Below are positions 53,019-60,680 of a stretch of 64,000 nt of DNA, in pieces. This DNA comes from Parachlamydiales bacterium. Lineage in GTDB: Bacteria > Chlamydiota > Chlamydiia > Chlamydiales > Rhabdochlamydiaceae. The DNA lies in the NCBI GenBank assembly GCA_027459675.1, contig DAIDHO010000005.1, positions 1-64,000 on the forward strand, given 5' to 3'. The notes under the pieces were generated by a model that did no database searches, had not been told where the DNA came from, and was given only the letters and a program-made list of their open reading frames with translations. The translations under genes were made by a program, and so were the position numbers. The first letter of the stretch is position 1. Each line of letters begins with the position of its first letter.

Positions 53019-53765
53019 AGCAGGGATCACTTGAATTGCATGATAAACTTTGGACTCCAAAATTCTCTGAATAGCACTCAATGTCGATCCTGTTGCCGAG
53101 GGACAGGAGGTGCAGGAGCCTTGATAGGCTATCATTAATTCATGTTTTTCAGACAAATCGATAATTTGAATACCTCCGGCGTCCAACTCGATATAGGGTC
53201 GTATCTCGGTTTCCATCACTTGTTCAATGATCGAAAGTTTTTCTTTTTTAGAAAGCTTTTCCCATTCTTCAATGCTTCCCTCACCCAGCATATGCGAAGC
53301 AAGAGGGGAGATAAGCTCTGCCTCATTGAGCGGAATATCCATACACTGAACAACGGCTGCTTCAATTGCCTCAAGGACTAAATTTAAATATCCATAAAAT
53401 TGGATGGGGAATGCTTCAACATGGGGGAGATCCCGTACTTCTCGGTCTATTAAATCAGTGCTGATACGGCGTGCTTGCTCATAATTTTTCCTAAGCAGTA
53501 GTTGACATGCCGCCTCCAGCGCTCCAATCAGTGCCGAGGGGCCAATCACTTGATATCGAATATCAGCAATCACTCCATCGGTTTCATCGACCAGCCAATA
53601 AAGCGCGAGTGCTTCTTGTTTTACGACTACGAGTCGTAAGCCCCCTCCTACTCCCTCTTTCGAGGCTTGTAGGTCACTAAAAAAACCGACGAAACGTGGA
53701 TGATCAATCTTCTGCTGAAGTTTTTTTGTGTAAAGAGACCAAGGATAAGGACGATAGAATGTCAT
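52995..53765 (-). CDS. nifU: NifU-family iron-sulfur scaffold protein
   Basis: A 256-residue protein. The C-terminal NifU domain (about 180-250) has the G-S-C-T-S-C-P-S-A-T motif with C-x2-C that holds the cluster. The N-terminal half resembles an IscU-like domain but without its three conserved cysteines. Follows the NifS-like gene with a 4-nt overlap, and its 3' end overlaps birA by 24 nt. The same nifU-nifS-gpmA order is found in Chlamydia. Confidence 0.88.
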   Translation of the reverse strand: MTFYRPYPWSLYTKKLQQKIDHPRFVGFFSDLQASKEGVGGGLRLVVVKQEALALYWLVDETDGVIADIRYQVIGPSALIGALEAACQLLLRKNYEQARRISTDLIDREVRDLPHVEAFPIQFYGYLNLVLEAIEAAVVQCMDIPLNEAELISPLASHMLGEGSIEEWEKLSKKEKLSIIEQVMETEIRPYIELDAGGIQIIDLSEKHELMIAYQGSCTSCPSATGSTLSAIQRILESKVYHAIQVIPALNDFSHR

Positions 53766-54892
53766 AATGCCATACTCATATTTTTGAGTTGGCGCACAGA
53801 GGAGACGATCACATCTAGCACACGGGCAAGCTTGTCTTCATCTAGTTCTTCACTTCCTAGGCAACAACTGATGGCTCCTAACGAGACCTCCTCGGAAAAG
53901 CCCTGGTGCTTTAAAATATGGGAAAGAGTTTGAAAGGGGCCTCCCCCAATGGAAGCATCAATATTGTGCCGATACAAGGCGTAAAGAAGCGCTTCATTCA
54001 TGAGGCCTGGAAAAGAGATAGCAAAAATATGGGGAACCCGTTCTCCATCCCCACAGATAATTTGAGAGTCTGGAAGAGCTTTTAAGAGCTCTTTTTCAAA
54101 GAGGTCACGCCTATGCGCTCTTTCCATGGAAAATGACTCTTGCTTTGTGGTGGCCTCTTTAAGCGCTTCTGCACACGCTAGTACTAAAGAGGCATTCATA
54201 GGACTTTCTGGGATTGAGTTTTTTGAGAAAAGCCCGCCAATTCCCGATGGAGTTCCAATTTTATCTCCATCAAAAGTTAAATAATCGACATTCCACTCTT
54301 TCAAAGAAACCCTCCAAGCTCCCATTGCATGAGAAGCATTGATATGTACTTTCACCCCTTTTGCATGGCAGATTTGAACAATTTCTGGGATGGGCTGCAT
54401 CACTCCGGTTAAGGCACACACTGCAGAGATCGAGAGTAAAGAGGTTTTCGTCCGAAGTGATTCTTCTAAAACATTTAAATTAATTCTACCATACGTATCA
54501 ACAGGAAGAAGTTTCACCCCACACCCCATCATCTCCATTCGATCGAGAGCCTTTAAAATAGGCGCTTCTTCAATCACGCTAGAAATAAAATGATTTTTGC
54601 CCGTTTGCCTTACTTCTTCGAGATAAAAATGTTGAAAAAGATGTTGCATTCCAAAAAAACCACCCGGCGTTAGCTGAAAATAGTACCCTTTTCCTTCTGT
54701 ACATTCTTCCACTATTTTAAGTGCATGGTTAACGGCAGAATACAGCTCTATTCCCTGACGATGAGGGGTATCCAGCAATCCCCATTTTTCTTCCATGATC
54801 TTTAGAACATTTTTTAAAGGTTTCCCAATGACATGGGAATCAAGATGAATTATTTCCGTTTCCAACGTCCCTCCTCTTTTTGGTAAATCCAT
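53762..54892 (-). CDS. NifS-like class V aminotransferase without evident catalytic Cys
   Basis: A 376-residue PLP-dependent enzyme of the cysteine desulfurase family by fold and by adjacency to nifU. The PLP Lys lies in F-D-G-D-K-I-G-T-P-S-G-I-G. Where desulfurases carry the S-G-S-A-C loop, this protein has I-D-A-S-I-G-G-G-P-F, with no Cys. It may therefore lack desulfurase activity or use another Cys. The start is uncertain: ATG at 54892 (with AGGGA upstream) or a TTG at 54865 directly after GAGGAGG. Overlaps gpmA by up to 43 nt. Confidence 0.8.
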   Translation of the reverse strand: MDLPKRGGTLETEIIHLDSHVIGKPLKNVLKIMEEKWGLLDTPHRQGIELYSAVNHALKIVEECTEGKGYYFQLTPGGFFGMQHLFQHFYLEEVRQTGKNHFISSVIEEAPILKALDRMEMMGCGVKLLPVDTYGRINLNVLEESLRTKTSLLSISAVCALTGVMQPIPEIVQICHAKGVKVHINASHAMGAWRVSLKEWNVDYLTFDGDKIGTPSGIGGLFSKNSIPESPMNASLVLACAEALKEATTKQESFSMERAHRRDLFEKELLKALPDSQIICGDGERVPHIFAISFPGLMNEALLYALYRHNIDASIGGGPFQTLSHILKHQGFSEEVSLGAISCCLGSEELDEDKLARVLDVIVSSVRQLKNMSMAL

Positions 54893-55539
54893 GGAATCCC
54901 TGTAGGTATCTCCAGCTGGGGCACTTGCTCAGGAGAAAGTCGATCTAGCATCATCACAATAGAGCGTAAAGAGTTACCGTGCGCTGAAATAAAGACATTT
55001 TTGTGCTGCTCTAGCAAAGGAAGAATCTCTTCTTGGAAATAAGGAAGGGTTCTTTCACTTGTCATTTTCAAACTCTCTCCACTGGGAGGCGCCTGATCAA
55101 AACTTCGACGCCATTTGTGAACCTGTTCCTCCCCAAATTTTTTCCGCATCTCCTCTTTATTCATCCCTTGCAACTGTCCATACATCCGCTCATTGAGTTG
55201 CCAAGCGCATCGCATCGGGATCATTTCTTTCCAGGTTTCTTTGCTATGCATCGTCGCCCATTCTTTTAAATTTCCTGAAGGAATAACAAAAGGAACTTTT
55301 GAAGAGTTAAGCATCGCCAGCATAGCCGTCATCTGGGCCCGGATAAGTGCCGAAGTAAAAATGAAATCGATCGGGATTTGCGAAATGATTTCTCCTGCCT
55401 TCAGAGACTCTTTCACTCCTTTAGAGCTTAAAGGGATATCGACCCATCCTGTAAAAATATTTTTATCATTCCAAATAGAGGCTCCATGCCTCAGTAAAAT
55501 TAAAATTCCAGATTTGCCTGCCTCAGCTTTAGTTGCCAT
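54850..55539 (-). CDS. gpmA: Phosphoglycerate mutase, 2,3-BPG dependent
   Basis: A 229-residue glycolytic enzyme. Catalytic His in L-R-H-G-A-S-x-W-N (about 17), L-N-E-R-M-Y-G-Q-L-Q-G (about 115) and the second His in A-H-G-N-S-L-R (about 188). Family residues are complete. Divergent from the rluB-type gene with a 37-bp gap. Confidence 0.95.
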   Translation of the reverse strand: MATKAEAGKSGILILLRHGASIWNDKNIFTGWVDIPLSSKGVKESLKAGEIISQIPIDFIFTSALIRAQMTAMLAMLNSSKVPFVIPSGNLKEWATMHSKETWKEMIPMRCAWQLNERMYGQLQGMNKEEMRKKFGEEQVHKWRRSFDQAPPSGESLKMTSERTLPYFQEEILPLLEQHKNVFISAHGNSLRSIVMMLDRLSPEQVPQLEIPTGIPWIYQKEEGRWKRK

Positions 55540-55576
55540 TGTACACCATCTACCTTTGTGCTATCATTGTAGCGGT

Positions 55577-56275
55577 ATGAAACGCTTGAGTAAAGCCCTA
55601 GCCGCAGCTGGAGTCGCTTCGCGGCGGGCATGTGAAGAATTAATTTTTGAGGGGAAGGTCACTGTAAATGGGGAAATTACCCTCCGCCCTCAAACGCTGG
55701 TCTCCTGGGATAAAGACGACATTGCCATCGACGGAAAGTCTGTCAAACGAGAACAAGAAAAAGTTTATTATATCGTTAACAAACCCAAAGGGTATATTTG
55801 CAGCAGTACTCGTTCTGGATCCAAAAAACTGGTGATTGACCTTTTTGCTCATCTTCCTTATCGGCTTTTCACCGTGGGCCGTTTAGACAGAGATACAACC
55901 GGTCTTATTATCGTGACAAATGATGGCTATTTTGCTCAAGAGGTGATCCATCCCTCGAAAGGGCAGACTAAAGAATATCTCATTAAAACAACGCAAGAAA
56001 TCACGCATGAACACCTTATTGCGATCTCTAAAGGAGGCCTCATCGAGAATACATGGGTCAAGCCAGCAAGCGTGAAAAAGGTGCGCCGAGGGACACTCAC
56101 CATCACCGTCCATGAAGGAAAAAAACGAGAAGTACGTCTGCTCGTACAAAAAGCAGGCCTTAAAATTCTTTCCCTGCACCGTATCCGCATTGGCGCACTT
56201 GTGCTAGGAAATCTTGATATTGGCGAATTCCGCCCTATGACAGAAAAAGAAAAAAGGTTGCTTCTTAGGGTATAG
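55577..56275 (+). CDS. Ribosomal large-subunit pseudouridine synthase (RluB/RsuA family)
   Basis: A 232-residue protein with an N-terminal S4 RNA-binding domain (about 1-55, M-K-R-L-S-K-A-L-A-A-A-G-V-A-S-R-R) and the catalytic G-R-L-D-R-D-T-T-G-L (about 95) with the active Asp. It modifies 23S or 16S rRNA; the exact site is not readable. The frame is open upstream, but the S4 domain begins at 55577. Confidence 0.93.
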   Translation: MKRLSKALAAAGVASRRACEELIFEGKVTVNGEITLRPQTLVSWDKDDIAIDGKSVKREQEKVYYIVNKPKGYICSSTRSGSKKLVIDLFAHLPYRLFTVGRLDRDTTGLIIVTNDGYFAQEVIHPSKGQTKEYLIKTTQEITHEHLIAISKGGLIENTWVKPASVKKVRRGTLTITVHEGKKREVRLLVQKAGLKILSLHRIRIGALVLGNLDIGEFRPMTEKEKRLLLRV

Positions 56276-56323
56276 TATACTATTATTCTTTTCATCTTGC
56301 TCAAGATGAGTGAGGAGGTTAAC

Positions 56324-56395
56324 ATGAAAAAAAATCTTACGTCTTTCATGCTCTTAATAACCCCTTCTCGTTTTTTCCATCATTGCTTTCATTAA
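56324..56395 (+). CDS. Short leader ORF, possibly a leader peptide
   Basis: A 23-codon ORF with a strong GAGGAGG ribosome-binding site 5 nt before its ATG. The peptide ends S-R-F-F-H-H-C-F-H, notably rich in Phe and His. It lies 88 nt upstream of an amino-acid ABC transporter operon, where an attenuation leader would sit. An alternative is a decayed gene start, since the first part looks like a signal peptide. I see no convincing terminator/antiterminator pair after it. Confidence 0.4.
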   Translation: MKKNLTSFMLLITPSRFFHHCFH

Positions 56396-56483
56396 TTAAG
56401 AGATTCTTGAATAAGTATATTTCATGGCTTGTTAGAGAAGTGGGCTTTTTTAATTAAGTTATTTTATTTTGGAGATCTGTTGT

Positions 56484-57215
56484 ATGAAAAAAATTTTATT
56501 CGCTTTGTTATGTTTTACGGGGCTTTATGGAGACAAACCTCTGGTCGTGGGTACCACCAGTGGATATGCACCTTACGTCAGCTTGGATAATCAAGGACGC
56601 TACAAAGGATTCGATATCGAGGTGGCTGAGCTTTTATCCCAAAAGCTAGGCCGCAAGCTCGTTATTAAAGACTGTGGGAGTATGCCGGGGCTGATGCTGG
56701 CTCTCAAACAAGATAAAGTGGATCTTCTCATCTGGGCAATCTCCATCACTGAAGACCGTAAAAAAAACCTTGAGATGGTCTATTATCAAGGAGAGAAAGT
56801 CACCGAAATGCCTTTTCTTTTTTGGAAAGAAATTCCCAAGACAATCCAATCGATTGCCGATATCAGGCAAATTTGCGTTGAAGCGGGCACCTTTCAAGAG
56901 GGCGTGGTGAAAAAATTTCCCACCATTAAATGCAAAAACGTCGATAAAATTTCAGATGTTCTGATGGAGCTGCGCTATGGAAAATCAGCCTGCGCTGCGG
57001 TCGATCCTTCTCTTGTCACCCGCTTCCAAGCCCAATGCCCTGAACTGAAAGTGCTACGCCTGCCTCTACCGCCTGCAGAACAAGCTCTCGGCCATGGCAT
57101 TTGCATTGCAAAGAAAAATGCCGTCCTTATCGAACAAGTGAAGCAAGTCATTGAAGAGATGAGAGCCGAAGGAAAAATCAAAGAGCTTGAGAAAAAATGG
57201 GGACTCGATTCATGA
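56484..57215 (+). CDS. Amino-acid ABC transporter, substrate-binding protein
   Basis: A 243-residue family-3 solute-binding protein with a signal peptide (about 1-16). The mature start L-V-V-G-T-T-S-G-Y-A-P-Y and G-F-D-I-E-V-A-E (about 47) are typical; chlamydial ArtJ is related. The ATG at 56484 has GGAG 9 nt upstream and starts the signal peptide. Ligand cannot be read reliably, but arginine, glutamine or histidine are plausible. Overlaps the permease gene (ATGA). Confidence 0.93.
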   Translation: MKKILFALLCFTGLYGDKPLVVGTTSGYAPYVSLDNQGRYKGFDIEVAELLSQKLGRKLVIKDCGSMPGLMLALKQDKVDLLIWAISITEDRKKNLEMVYYQGEKVTEMPFLFWKEIPKTIQSIADIRQICVEAGTFQEGVVKKFPTIKCKNVDKISDVLMELRYGKSACAAVDPSLVTRFQAQCPELKVLRLPLPPAEQALGHGICIAKKNAVLIEQVKQVIEEMRAEGKIKELEKKWGLDS

Positions 57216-57862
57216 AAATGGCCGATCTGCCTCTTCTATTCCAAGGAGCTCTCATGACCATTCAGGTGCTTTTAGCATCGTTCGCTGTTAGTTTTTTTCT
57301 TGGAAGCCTTTTTGGAATGCTTACTGCCAAGCGACTTAAAATTCCGGTGATCTCCGCTTTCTTAGATGTCCTCACTTTCATCCTGCGCGCTATTCCCTTC
57401 TTTGTGCAGCTTCTCATCGTTTATTTTGTACTGCCCGATCTTTTAAACTTTAATCTTGAGCCTTTTCCTGCCTCCGTCATGGCGCTGGGTCTGTGCTCTG
57501 CGGGGTATGTCGCCCAAATTATTCGATCAGGTATCAATGGTATTCCCATTTCTCAATGGGAGACGGCGACGACCCTCGGTTATACTAAGGGACAAACTCT
57601 ACGCTACATCATTTTCCCCCAAACCCTTTCGCACATCCTTCCTTTACTTAATAACGAACTCGATTCTCTTTTAAAAAGCACTGCCATTGTCTCCTCCATC
57701 GGAATGCTCGAACTGACCCGGGTGGGGATGAATATCGTCTCCCGTGACATGGAACCTGTTTCCGTCTACCTCACCATCGCCTTATTTTATATTGCGATGT
57801 CATCCCTTTTAAACCTTGTAACCCGCACCCTGGAAAAAAAAGTCTCTTATGTTAAAAGTTAA
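57212..57862 (+). CDS. Amino-acid ABC transporter, permease
   Basis: A 216-residue HisM/GlnP-family membrane protein. The ATG at 57212 overlaps the stop of the binding-protein gene. The EAA loop region is [19 protein letters not shown] (about 125-145), the contact for the ATPase. Five membrane segments. Confidence 0.95.
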   Translation: MKMADLPLLFQGALMTIQVLLASFAVSFFLGSLFGMLTAKRLKIPVISAFLDVLTFILRAIPFFVQLLIVYFVLPDLLNFNLEPFPASVMALGLCSAGYVAQIIRSGINGIPISQWETATTLGYTKGQTLRYIIFPQTLSHILPLLNNELDSLLKSTAIVSSIGMLELTRVGMNIVSRDMEPVSVYLTIALFYIAMSSLLNLVTRTLEKKVSYVKS

Positions 57863-58466
57863 AAACCTCAGCTTGCACAAAAATAAAACCATCTTGAGCA
57901 ACATCACCCTCGAAGCACCTCCCCACTGCATCACTCTCCTTCTAGGTAAAAGTGGCAGTGGAAAAACATCTCTTCTGCGCTGCCTTGCCGGCCTTGAAAC
58001 CTACAAAGGAGAGATAACCTACAATGATCTCCCTCTTCCTAAAAATCGCTCTTCCATTGTCACGTATGTGTCCCAGTCCTATACTCTTTTTCCCCATCTG
58101 ACAGTTCTCGAAAATTGTCTGCAGCCCCTCCGACTGAATAAGATTTCCAATTCCATTGATTCCATTCTGGAATCTTTCCACATGCTCCCTTACCTCCATG
58201 CTAAACCACATGAGCTCTCAGGAGGACAGCAGCAGAGGATTGCTCTTTCTCGTGCACTCCTTCTGAGCCCCTCTTATCTTCTCCTTGACGAACCCACCTC
58301 TGCGCTTGACCCTGAGAACATTGACCGGTTCATCACTCTTCTGAGAAAGTTTGGCAAAGGAGCCATTATCTCCACTCAAGATATGACATTTGCTTCCCGT
58401 GTTCTCCAGCGAGCGTATTTTCTTGAGAAAGGAAAACTCATCGAAACTTCTGTGGTTTCGAAATAA
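57849..58466 (+). CDS. Amino-acid ABC transporter, ATPase with altered H-loop
   Basis: A 205-residue ABC ATPase. Walker A G-K-S-G-S-G-K-T (33-40), Q-loop V-S-Q-S (about 75), signature L-S-G-G-Q-Q-Q-R (about 123), Walker [12 protein letters not shown]. The switch His is Gln177 (S-T-Q-D-M; family: T-H-[DE]-M), which usually weakens hydrolysis. It is shorter than typical partners (about 240), lacking C-terminal residues. Third gene of the transporter operon. Confidence 0.93.
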   Translation: MLKVKNLSLHKNKTILSNITLEAPPHCITLLLGKSGSGKTSLLRCLAGLETYKGEITYNDLPLPKNRSSIVTYVSQSYTLFPHLTVLENCLQPLRLNKISNSIDSILESFHMLPYLHAKPHELSGGQQQRIALSRALLLSPSYLLLDEPTSALDPENIDRFITLLRKFGKGAIISTQDMTFASRVLQRAYFLEKGKLIETSVVSK

Positions 58467-58506
58467 CAGAGTGCAAAAATGGGATCCCATTTTGAATTCT
58501 TTTAAG

Positions 58507-58543
58507 AATAGACTGAACTTTAGCTTAAGCAAGAGGACTAATA
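58507..58543. repeat. Palindromic MITE-like repeat, partial copy R10
   Basis: AATAGACTGAACTTTAGC then TTAAGCAAGAGGACTAATAA, the outer right arm, 40 bp after the transporter operon. Confidence 0.75.
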
Positions 58544-58619
58544 AAGCAAAAATTCCCTGGGACTTGCCTCTTTTCTAGAGCCCTTGTTAGTCTTAAAAGA
58601 GTAATCGCATACGAATGTT

Positions 58620-58647
58620 TTGACAAAATCAAACAATTGACTATGAT
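58620..58647 (+). promoter_or_regulatory. Near-consensus promoter of the orphan gene
   Basis: TTGACA (58620-58625) and TATGAT (58642-58647), 16-bp spacing. Five or six of six bases match in both boxes, the best promoter match noted in this window. Transcription would start near 58654. Confidence 0.65.
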
Positions 58648-58679
58648 ATCGTCTATCCAACATCGTTAAGGAGGATGGA

Positions 58680-59090
58680 ATGAGAATAGAAGGCGAAACA
58701 AGGTCCGATTTTAAATGTTTAAAGTCTGATCCAACAGCTGAAGCTCTGTGTTTACATAGAGCTATTTTTGCAATTCCAGAACAAGGAATAAATTTTGCTG
58801 GAAGAGAAATTATACCACTTTCTTCTTCTTCCTCAAGCATGGATAATATATTTTCTAAATTGGGTAGAAGGGAACCAGACGCACGTGTTCAAGTAGAAGC
58901 TAACATAAGTTGGGGAGGAGAAGGGGGGGTCAAAAGTGATGTTTCCGTCACAGGTTCTGTACGAGATAAAGAAAAAGAGGTAAACATAACATATTCTCAC
59001 AACTCTGAAGGAGAAAATAGAGTGCAGGTGTCAGGGAGTGCAGGAAGTGAGAGAGAAACATCTGAGCGTAGCGAAACCGATTACAGATAG
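58680..59090 (+). CDS. Hypothetical protein with strong expression signals
   Basis: A 136-residue protein I do not recognise. The ATG is preceded by TAAGGAGG, a perfect match to the 16S 3' end, at 5-nt spacing, and by a near-consensus promoter. The N-terminal half is mixed with a Ser run (about 48-54). The C-terminal half is Gly/Ser/charged with alternating hydrophobic residues (about 68-125), suggesting short beta strands. No signal peptide or membrane segment. Bracketed by repeat copies R10 and R11, so likely a lineage-specific gene; a secreted effector is one possibility. Confidence 0.7.
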   Translation: MRIEGETRSDFKCLKSDPTAEALCLHRAIFAIPEQGINFAGREIIPLSSSSSSMDNIFSKLGRREPDARVQVEANISWGGEGGVKSDVSVTGSVRDKEKEVNITYSHNSEGENRVQVSGSAGSERETSERSETDYR

Positions 59091-59125
59091 ATGAGATCTT
59101 TAGCTTAAGCTAAAAGTCTATGCTA
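59091..59125. repeat. Palindromic MITE-like repeat, partial copy R11
   Basis: Contains the perfect 16-bp palindrome TTTAGCTTAAGCTAAA (59099-59114), a fusion of two outer-arm ends. Confidence 0.65.
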
Positions 59126-59168
59126 AAAGAAAGAGAGGCCCGCATTAGAAAAGGAATTAAAAAAAGGG

Positions 59169-60083
59169 ATGAAAAAAAAGTTTTCCATTGTCTTGATCCT
59201 GGGCTTTCTCTTTTTTTTATCCCTGGGCATTTCTTCGCGTTTTTATATAAAAAAATATCTTATCCCTGTTCCCATAGCAGGGTATACACGCAGCTCGCTT
59301 CCTTATATCAAAATTGATATCAATAAAAAGCCATTTTTTTTTATGTTAGACCTTGGTTTTAACAAAGATTCATCGATTGTATCTTCATGCCTGGCGGAAA
59401 TTCAAAATAAGGTCTTTGAACAAATGACAACTTCTTCCACCATTCGAGGCAATCGATATCCCATCAAAACCTATAAAATTCCCCAGCTACAAATAGATCG
59501 CATGAAGTTTTATTCCGTTCTTATCACAGAAGATAATCATGAAATGGATGCCGATACCCGGTTAATCGTAGGAAAATATCACACCGCAGAGGCGACTGCG
59601 GGATCCCTCGGAAGTACTTTGTTCAAGAACACTTGCTTGTGTTTGGATCTCTATTCCTCGATGATAGCTTTTTGTGATAGTTTTGATACTTTAAAAAAAA
59701 CGCTTAAACCTTGCAATCCCTTCTCCAAGATTCCTTTTTCTTTTAAAAATGGATTCATCGAATTTGACATTACAACAACCGAACAATCACTTCATTGTAT
59801 CTTAGATACAGGCAGCACATGGAATATGATCAACGCTCCCCATCCTCCTCATATTCCCCTGTCAGAATTCATCGAAAATGAACTCTTTTTTGAGCATGTG
59901 AAAATCAAAGACATGGATTTCGGTTCCATCACTTTTCATCCGCTCCCTTTTAAAGGGACACCTACGCGGATCGATGCAGTCCTCGGCATTGACTTCCTAG
60001 CAGATCACGTGGTTTTCATCGATTTTCCGAATCGAGAAATCTATTTCAGCAAAGCTACCTATGAAAATATTCCCCGAGTATGA
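59169..60083 (+). CDS. Membrane-anchored two-lobed retropepsin-like protein
   Basis: A 304-residue protein with one N-terminal membrane helix (about 6-28). The rest consists of two related aspartyl-protease lobes. Lobe 1 (about 45-170) has a degenerate F-M-L-D61-L-G and G-S-L-G-S-T-L-F at 145-152. Lobe 2 (about 190-298) has a full I-L-D213-T-G-S and L-G-I-D-F-L at 272-277. Both lobes end in a similar 'LG...FL...V.iD......i.f' pattern. Only the second has the catalytic DTG, so a homodimer or non-catalytic role is possible. Located outside the cytoplasm by prediction. Confidence 0.75.
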   Translation: MKKKFSIVLILGFLFFLSLGISSRFYIKKYLIPVPIAGYTRSSLPYIKIDINKKPFFFMLDLGFNKDSSIVSSCLAEIQNKVFEQMTTSSTIRGNRYPIKTYKIPQLQIDRMKFYSVLITEDNHEMDADTRLIVGKYHTAEATAGSLGSTLFKNTCLCLDLYSSMIAFCDSFDTLKKTLKPCNPFSKIPFSFKNGFIEFDITTTEQSLHCILDTGSTWNMINAPHPPHIPLSEFIENELFFEHVKIKDMDFGSITFHPLPFKGTPTRIDAVLGIDFLADHVVFIDFPNREIYFSKATYENIPRV

Positions 60084-60116
60084 GACCCCGCCTAGGCCTT
60101 TATTTTTTATAGGGGG

Positions 60117-60150
60117 AATTAGACCTCTTGCTTAAGCAAGAGGTCTAATT
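60117..60150. repeat. Palindromic MITE-like repeat, 34-bp perfect palindrome R12
   Basis: AATTAGACCTCTTGCTT followed exactly by its reverse complement, a joined pair of outer-arm ends. It lies between the convergent retropepsin-like gene and trxA and may serve as a bidirectional transcript end. Confidence 0.85.
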
Positions 60151-60163
60151 AAAAAAAAGAGAG

Positions 60164-60487
60164 CTACTGGGCTGCTGACAAAATAAAATCTTTAATCTCT
60201 TTAGCGTTCCGAACCCCGACAATACGATTGACTTCTTTGCCGTTGGTAAAAAGGATTAAAGTGGGAATGGAAGTCACCCCGTAGGTCGAAGCAACCCCCT
60301 GGGCGAGGTCGACATCAATTTTGATGATAGAGGCCTTTCCTTCTAATTCTTTTGCAACTGATTCAAGATGAGGAGCAATGGTTCGACAGGGGCCGCACCA
60401 GTTCGCATAAAAATCAACAAGCGTGATCCCTGACTGGATCGTGGAATCAAATTTATCTTCACTAATCATTTTGACATGCTCACTCAT
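60164..60487 (-). CDS. trxA: Thioredoxin
   Basis: A 107-residue thioredoxin. Active site W-C-G-P-C (about 31-35) and the cis-Pro in S-I-P-T (about 75). GGGAG precedes the ATG at 60487; in-frame starts further upstream would run into tRNA-Leu and are rejected. General disulfide reductant. Confidence 0.97.
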   Translation of the reverse strand: MSEHVKMISEDKFDSTIQSGITLVDFYANWCGPCRTIAPHLESVAKELEGKASIIKIDVDLAQGVASTYGVTSIPTLILFTNGKEVNRIVGVRNAKEIKDFILSAAQ

Positions 60488-60545
60488 ATCTACTCCCTTC
60501 TTGAGGGCTATCATAACAACCGTTTCTGGAAAAAGCAAGGTCAAG

Positions 60546-60551
60546 TATAAT
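60546..60551 (+). promoter_or_regulatory. Candidate -10 of tRNA-Leu
   Basis: Perfect TATAAT 9 bp before the tRNA 5' end. The corresponding -35 (TTTCTG at 60523-60528) is poor. Confidence 0.45.
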
Positions 60552-60560
60552 GGATACCTT

Positions 60561-60644
60561 GCGGCCATGGCGGAACTGGCAGACGCGCTAGATTCAGGTT
60601 CTAGTCGAGGCAACTCGGTGGATGTTCAAATCATCTTGGCCGCA
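60561..60644 (+). tRNA. tRNA-Leu (anticodon CAG)
   Basis: An 84-nt class II tRNA: acceptor GCGGCCA/TGGCCGC, D-arm with GGCAGACGC, anticodon stem CTAGA/TCTAG with loop TTCAGGT, a long variable arm GTCGAGGCAACTC, and T-arm GTTCAAATC. Located in the trxA to cmk-plsC gap, convergent with the latter. Confidence 0.96.
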
Positions 60645-60680
60645 CTCATCCCATTTTACTTTTATGATAAAGAGGGTATC

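Noticed and set aside
55193-55576. N-terminal extension of the pseudouridine synthase frame
   Set aside because: It lies antisense to gpmA, and the S4 domain begins at the ATG at 55577.
60488-60613. N-terminal extension of thioredoxin
   Set aside because: It would read across the tRNA-Leu gene; the ATG at 60487 has a good ribosome-binding site and gives standard length.
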